From positions 1-17,199 of the forward strand of contig JAEZES010000072.1 of the NCBI GenBank assembly GCA_023432995.1: a DNA stretch of 17,199 bases, given 5' to 3'. Source of the stretch: Pseudomonadota bacterium. Lineage in GTDB: Bacteria; Pseudomonadota; Alphaproteobacteria; Sphingomonadales; Sphingomonadaceae. Of this stretch, positions 12,686 through 17,199 are shown piece by piece. The notes under the pieces were generated by a model, which was not told where the DNA came from, did not search any database, and was given only the letters and a program-made list of their open reading frames with translations. Numbering within the stretch: the first letter of the stretch is position 1; every line of letters starts with the position of its first letter. The translations under genes were made by a program, and so were the position numbers.

Positions 12686-13915
12686 GTGACAGAGGCTTCG
12701 GCCGCAGCCGCCGGCCGTACCGGCAGGTCCGAGGAGCAGGCCTTCCTCGCCGAGCTCGCACGCGTGCGGGGAAGCGGCGCGCTCGCCGAGAGCGGCCGGC
12801 TGCGCGAACTGTTCGACTATCTCGCCGAGCGCGGGCCGGACGGCCGCCCGGCGACCCAGGCGGACATTGCCGACAGCGTGTTCGGCCAGGCGGACACCGA
12901 GGGCGACGACGCCACGGTGCGGGTCTACGTCCATCGGCTGCGCAAGCGGCTCGACGAGTTCTACGCGGCCGAGGGCGAGGGTGCCAACGGCGCGCGCCTG
13001 ACCCTCCCCGCCGGCACTTACGCGCTCCGTCTGGCCAGCCGCGCCGGCGGCACCGATCAAGCGGAAGACCGCCCGCCCGGGCGCCGCCGCTGGTGGCCCG
13101 CGCTCGCGGTGCTGGCTGCCCTGGTGGCAACCTTCCTGCTCGCGCGCGCGCTGCCGACGGCCGACGATGCGCCGCCGGCCAACGCCTTCTGGCAGCCGTT
13201 CCTCGAGTCCGACCGGCCGATCGTGGTGGTGGTCGGCGACTACTACATGTTCGGCGAGTTCGACCCGGTGCGGACCGAACAGAGCCGGCTGATCCGCGAC
13301 TTCCGGGTCGATTCGCCGATGGACCTCGTCAGCCTGCAGGAGGCCGAGCCCGAGCGCTACGGTAATGCCGAGGACGTCGGGCTGACCTACCTGCCGCTGT
13401 CGACCGCCTATGGCCTGCGCCATGTCATTCCGGTGCTGACCCGCGGGGGTCGCGAGGTAACCGTGGTGCCCGCGTCGGGGCTTCACGCCGACACGATCCG
13501 CGACGCCAACATCGTCTACGTCGGGCTGGTCGGGGCGCTCGGCCTGCTCGAGGACACCGCCTTTCGCGGCTCGGGCTTCGCCGTCGGCGAGACTTACGAC
13601 GAGCTGGTCGATACCGCGGCGCGCCGGTCGTACATCAGCGAGGAGGCGCGGCGTCTGGCGGCGCCGGTGTTCTACCGCGACTATGGCTACGTTGCCCGCT
13701 TCCGTACGGCCGGGGGTTCGCTCGTGGCTGTTGTCGCCGGGGCCCGCGAGACGGCCCTGCGCGGCCTCGCCCCGCTGGTTTCCGACGGCCCGCTTCCGGC
13801 GGAACTCAAGACCCTCGCCGAGGACGACGCGGGCCTCGAGGCGCTGTTCCAGGTGACCGGCCAGCAGGGCGCCGACCTGTCACACCGGCTGCTGGTCGCG
13901 CGGACCCGGCGCTGA
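12686..13915 (+). CDS. Membrane-anchored winged-helix transcriptional regulator
   Basis: This 409-residue one-component regulator is built like ToxR/CadC. A cytoplasmic OmpR/PhoB-like winged helix occupies about 36-116: RLRELFDYLAERG, then ATQADIADSVFG, recognition-helix segment DATVRVYVHRLRKRLDEFY (75-93), and wing LTLPAGTYALRL (105-116). A basic stretch (PPGRRRWW) and one membrane helix (about 138-155) follow, then a periplasmic domain of about 245 residues with IVVVVGDYYMFGEF (179-192) and IVYVGLVGALGLL. That domain resembles, from memory, the sensor half of winged-helix proteins common in Acidobacteria; its ligand is unknown. There is no receiver domain, so it is not phosphorelay controlled. 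The start is GTG 12686 with GGGGGA upstream (spacing is long). It is divergent from the receptor and probably controls it and itself. Confidence 0.82.
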   Translation: MTEASAAAAGRTGRSEEQAFLAELARVRGSGALAESGRLRELFDYLAERGPDGRPATQADIADSVFGQADTEGDDATVRVYVHRLRKRLDEFYAAEGEGANGARLTLPAGTYALRLASRAGGTDQAEDRPPGRRRWWPALAVLAALVATFLLARALPTADDAPPANAFWQPFLESDRPIVVVVGDYYMFGEFDPVRTEQSRLIRDFRVDSPMDLVSLQEAEPERYGNAEDVGLTYLPLSTAYGLRHVIPVLTRGGREVTVVPASGLHADTIRDANIVYVGLVGALGLLEDTAFRGSGFAVGETYDELVDTAARRSYISEEARRLAAPVFYRDYGYVARFRTAGGSLVAVVAGARETALRGLAPLVSDGPLPAELKTLAEDDAGLEALFQVTGQQGADLSHRLLVARTRR

Positions 13916-13951
13916 CCCATGGCCGTGCGAGCCAAGGTCGCAGGTGCCTGT

Positions 13952-13977
13952 CGCCGGGTGTTTACCGGCGCCCGGCG
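13952..13977. terminator. GC stem-loop after the regulator gene
   Basis: Two alternative stems share the region: CGCCGG (13952-13957) with CCGGCG (13965-13970), or CGCCGGG (13952-13958) with CCCGGCG (13971-13977). No T-tract follows, so it is a weak or Rho-assisted end for the regulator transcript, or a leader structure upstream of the ftsH promoter. Confidence 0.3.
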
Positions 13978-14022
13978 CAGTAACCCAGAACGGGACGGTC
14001 GCTCCGATCGCGCGTCGTCAAC

Positions 14023-14050
14023 TTGCCATTCACTCGCGCCCGCCTACATA
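14023..14050 (+). promoter_or_regulatory. Candidate sigma-70-type promoter of ftsH
   Basis: TTGCCA (14023-14028) and TACATA (14045-14050) are separated by 16 bp, 24 bp before the ftsH ATG. A good ribosome binding site TGAGGA (14063-14068) sits 6 nt before the start. The predicted 5' leader is therefore very short. No heat-shock (RpoH-type) promoter was recognised. Confidence 0.5.
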
Positions 14051-14074
14051 GTCGGGCGAACCTGAGGATTTCCC

Positions 14075-16015
<1,941 letters not shown>

Positions 16016-16021
16016 GTCGTC

Positions 16022-17101
16022 TCAGCCGAGCGCGCCGAGCACCAGCAGCACGTCGAGGAACAGCACCAGGATGATGACGATGAACACCAGCAGGATCATC
16101 GTCCGCCAGAACGCCGAGAAGCGCGAGAGCTGATAGGCGCCGCGCAGCTGCTTGTAGATGTGCAGCGGCGGTATCAGCACGGTGGCGAAGAACAGCAGCG
16201 CGCCCGAAATCGGCAGCTGGCCGAGCGCGGTCAGCGCGACGAACAGCAGGGTCATGAAGCACAGCGAATAGGTGACGAACACCGCGTGGTCGTAGGCACC
16301 GAAGCGGCGGCGCCAGGCGAAGATCAGCCACACGAACGGGATCGACAGCGGGATCAGCAGCCACGAGAACTTGTAGCTGTTGGCCTGCAGCTTGTAGGCC
16401 ATGAGCCCCGGGTTCTCGCGCCACTTGTCGATCCCGTGGTCAAGAAACGCCCAGCCGGTTCGCTGGGCCGTGACCCGGCCCAGCCCGTCATCGCTTTCCA
16501 GCAGCACTTCCGGTTCGCCGCGGGCCCGCGCGGCCTCGTCGGCGATCTGGCGTTCGAGCGCGGTGATCTGGCTGTCGAGGATCGGCGCTGCCGGATTGCG
16601 GTCGCCCATTTCGCGGCGCGCCGTGCGCAACCCGTCGAGCTGTCGTTCCGCCCGCTCGGGGTCGGTCGCGTTGGCCACCACCCGTTCCGTCGGTCCGAAA
16701 TCGCTCGGGGCGCCGATACCGGTGAGCTGGAACACCGCGAACATCAGGAATACCGAGAACAGGAACAGCGCCATCGGCGAGACGAACTTCGCCCGTTCGC
16801 CTTCGATGTAGCGCCGCGTCAGCTCGCCCGGGCGCCAGGCGAGCAGCGGCAGCGTGTGCCAGATCTTGCCCTCGAAATGCAGCGCCCCGTGGACCAGATC
16901 GTGCAGGAACGCGCCGATCGTGCGGTGGACGTGGGCCTTCTGTCCGCAGGCGTGGCAATTCGTGCCGACGAGCACGGTGCCGCAATTGAGGCAGGCGCCC
17001 TCATCGGTGTGGCCTGGCGACTCGCCGTGCGCCGGTTCGACCGCCCGCGCCAGCAGTGTTCCTTCGGCCATGCTGCCGACCGCTTCGGTAAGGTCGCTCA
17101 T
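16022..17101 (-). CDS. DUF3667-type zinc-ribbon membrane protein
   Basis: This is a 359-residue integral membrane protein of unknown function. It has an N-terminal zinc ribbon, CLNC (37-40) and CHAC (49-52), then the segment RYIEGERAKFVSPMALFLF (98-116) that typifies DUF3667. Membrane helices lie at about 108-126, 245-263, 272-292, 298-315 and 333-355. Between the first and second helices is a long polar insert (about 132-215) with a charged heptad-like stretch (PERAERQLDGLRTARREMG; SQITALERQIADEAARA), suggesting a coiled coil. The ATG at 17101 has AAGGGGA about 6 nt upstream; a GTG one codon earlier is the alternative start. The stop lies 6 bp from the ftsH stop with no dedicated terminator, so the transcripts may overlap. 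Confidence 0.85.
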   Translation of the reverse strand: MSDLTEAVGSMAEGTLLARAVEPAHGESPGHTDEGACLNCGTVLVGTNCHACGQKAHVHRTIGAFLHDLVHGALHFEGKIWHTLPLLAWRPGELTRRYIEGERAKFVSPMALFLFSVFLMFAVFQLTGIGAPSDFGPTERVVANATDPERAERQLDGLRTARREMGDRNPAAPILDSQITALERQIADEAARARGEPEVLLESDDGLGRVTAQRTGWAFLDHGIDKWRENPGLMAYKLQANSYKFSWLLIPLSIPFVWLIFAWRRRFGAYDHAVFVTYSLCFMTLLFVALTALGQLPISGALLFFATVLIPPLHIYKQLRGAYQLSRFSAFWRTMILLVFIVIILVLFLDVLLVLGALG

Positions 17102-17148
17102 CACCCGTCCCCTTGCCGCAGGGTTCTAGCGCAAGCACCCCCCAACGG

Positions 17149-17178
17149 AAAAGGCCGCCCCCCATGCGGGGCGCGGCC
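17149..17178 (-). terminator. Rho-independent terminator of a gene beyond the right edge
   Basis: An inverted repeat spans 17153-17178: a 6-bp GGCCGC/GCGGCC stem, one C-C mismatch, a 4-bp CCCC/GGGG stem and a 4-base ATGC loop. On the minus strand it is followed directly by TTTTCC (revcomp 17147-17152), as in an intrinsic terminator. The plus strand has no T-tract after it. It should end a minus-strand transcript entering from the right and insulate the DUF3667 gene. Confidence 0.75.
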
Positions 17179-17199
17179 GGGTCGGTGAACGGGCGGCGG

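Overview
The window is high-GC DNA with compact, overlapping genes and looks chromosomal. The gene set fits an alphaproteobacterium, most likely of the Sphingomonadales (Sphingomonadaceae or Erythrobacteraceae). It includes a CHASE2 adenylate cyclase, a TonB-dependent receptor with an ETIYVYG segment after its signal peptide, a membrane protein paired with a tiny XRE regulator, a DUF3667 membrane protein, and a short type-I phosphomannose isomerase beside a GH130 protein. The placement is inferred from gene content and codon style only. I see no rRNA, tRNA, insertion sequence, integrase or CRISPR array.

Layout from left to right. (1) 1-2292, minus strand: the first 20 codons of an exported or lipoprotein-type protein run off the left edge. 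Upstream of it lies a CHASE2 class III adenylate cyclase, itself preceded by a possible 22-codon leader ORF. (2) 2431-4568, plus strand: NADP-type glutamate dehydrogenase, translationally coupled by an ATGA overlap to an enoyl-CoA hydratase. (3) 4582-9039, minus strand: an operon of a two-domain GT4 glycosyltransferase, a GH130 mannoside phosphorylase/hydrolase and a mannose-6-phosphate isomerase. The order suggests intracellular turnover of a mannose-containing glycan feeding fructose-6-phosphate. (4) 9040-9372: an intergenic region with operator-like palindromes. (5) 9373-10330, minus strand: three fully overlapping genes (a 57-residue membrane protein missed by a 60-residue ORF cut-off, a six-helix membrane protein and a 63-residue XRE repressor) behind a TTGACA promoter embedded in direct repeats. 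(6) 10411-13915: a TonB-dependent receptor (minus) divergent from a membrane-anchored winged-helix regulator (plus). (7) 14075-16015, plus strand: ftsH with a recognisable promoter. (8) 16022-17101, minus strand: a DUF3667 zinc-ribbon membrane protein. A rho-independent terminator for a gene beyond the right edge follows.

The most interesting part is the receptor/regulator pair. Their shared 190-bp region carries a perfect 7-4-7 direct repeat with the geometry of OmpR/PhoB-family sites, placed 11 bp from a plausible -10 of the receptor gene, next to a gene whose product has an OmpR/PhoB-like winged helix tethered to the inner membrane. The receptor's 5' leader also contains a perfect 14-bp GC hairpin just before the ribosome binding site. 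Together they suggest a one-component surface-uptake circuit with a second, post-initiation control layer. The GT4-GH130-ManA operon is a second lead, because its glycosyltransferase lacks the usual E-x7-E motif and carries a large uncharacterised C-terminal domain.
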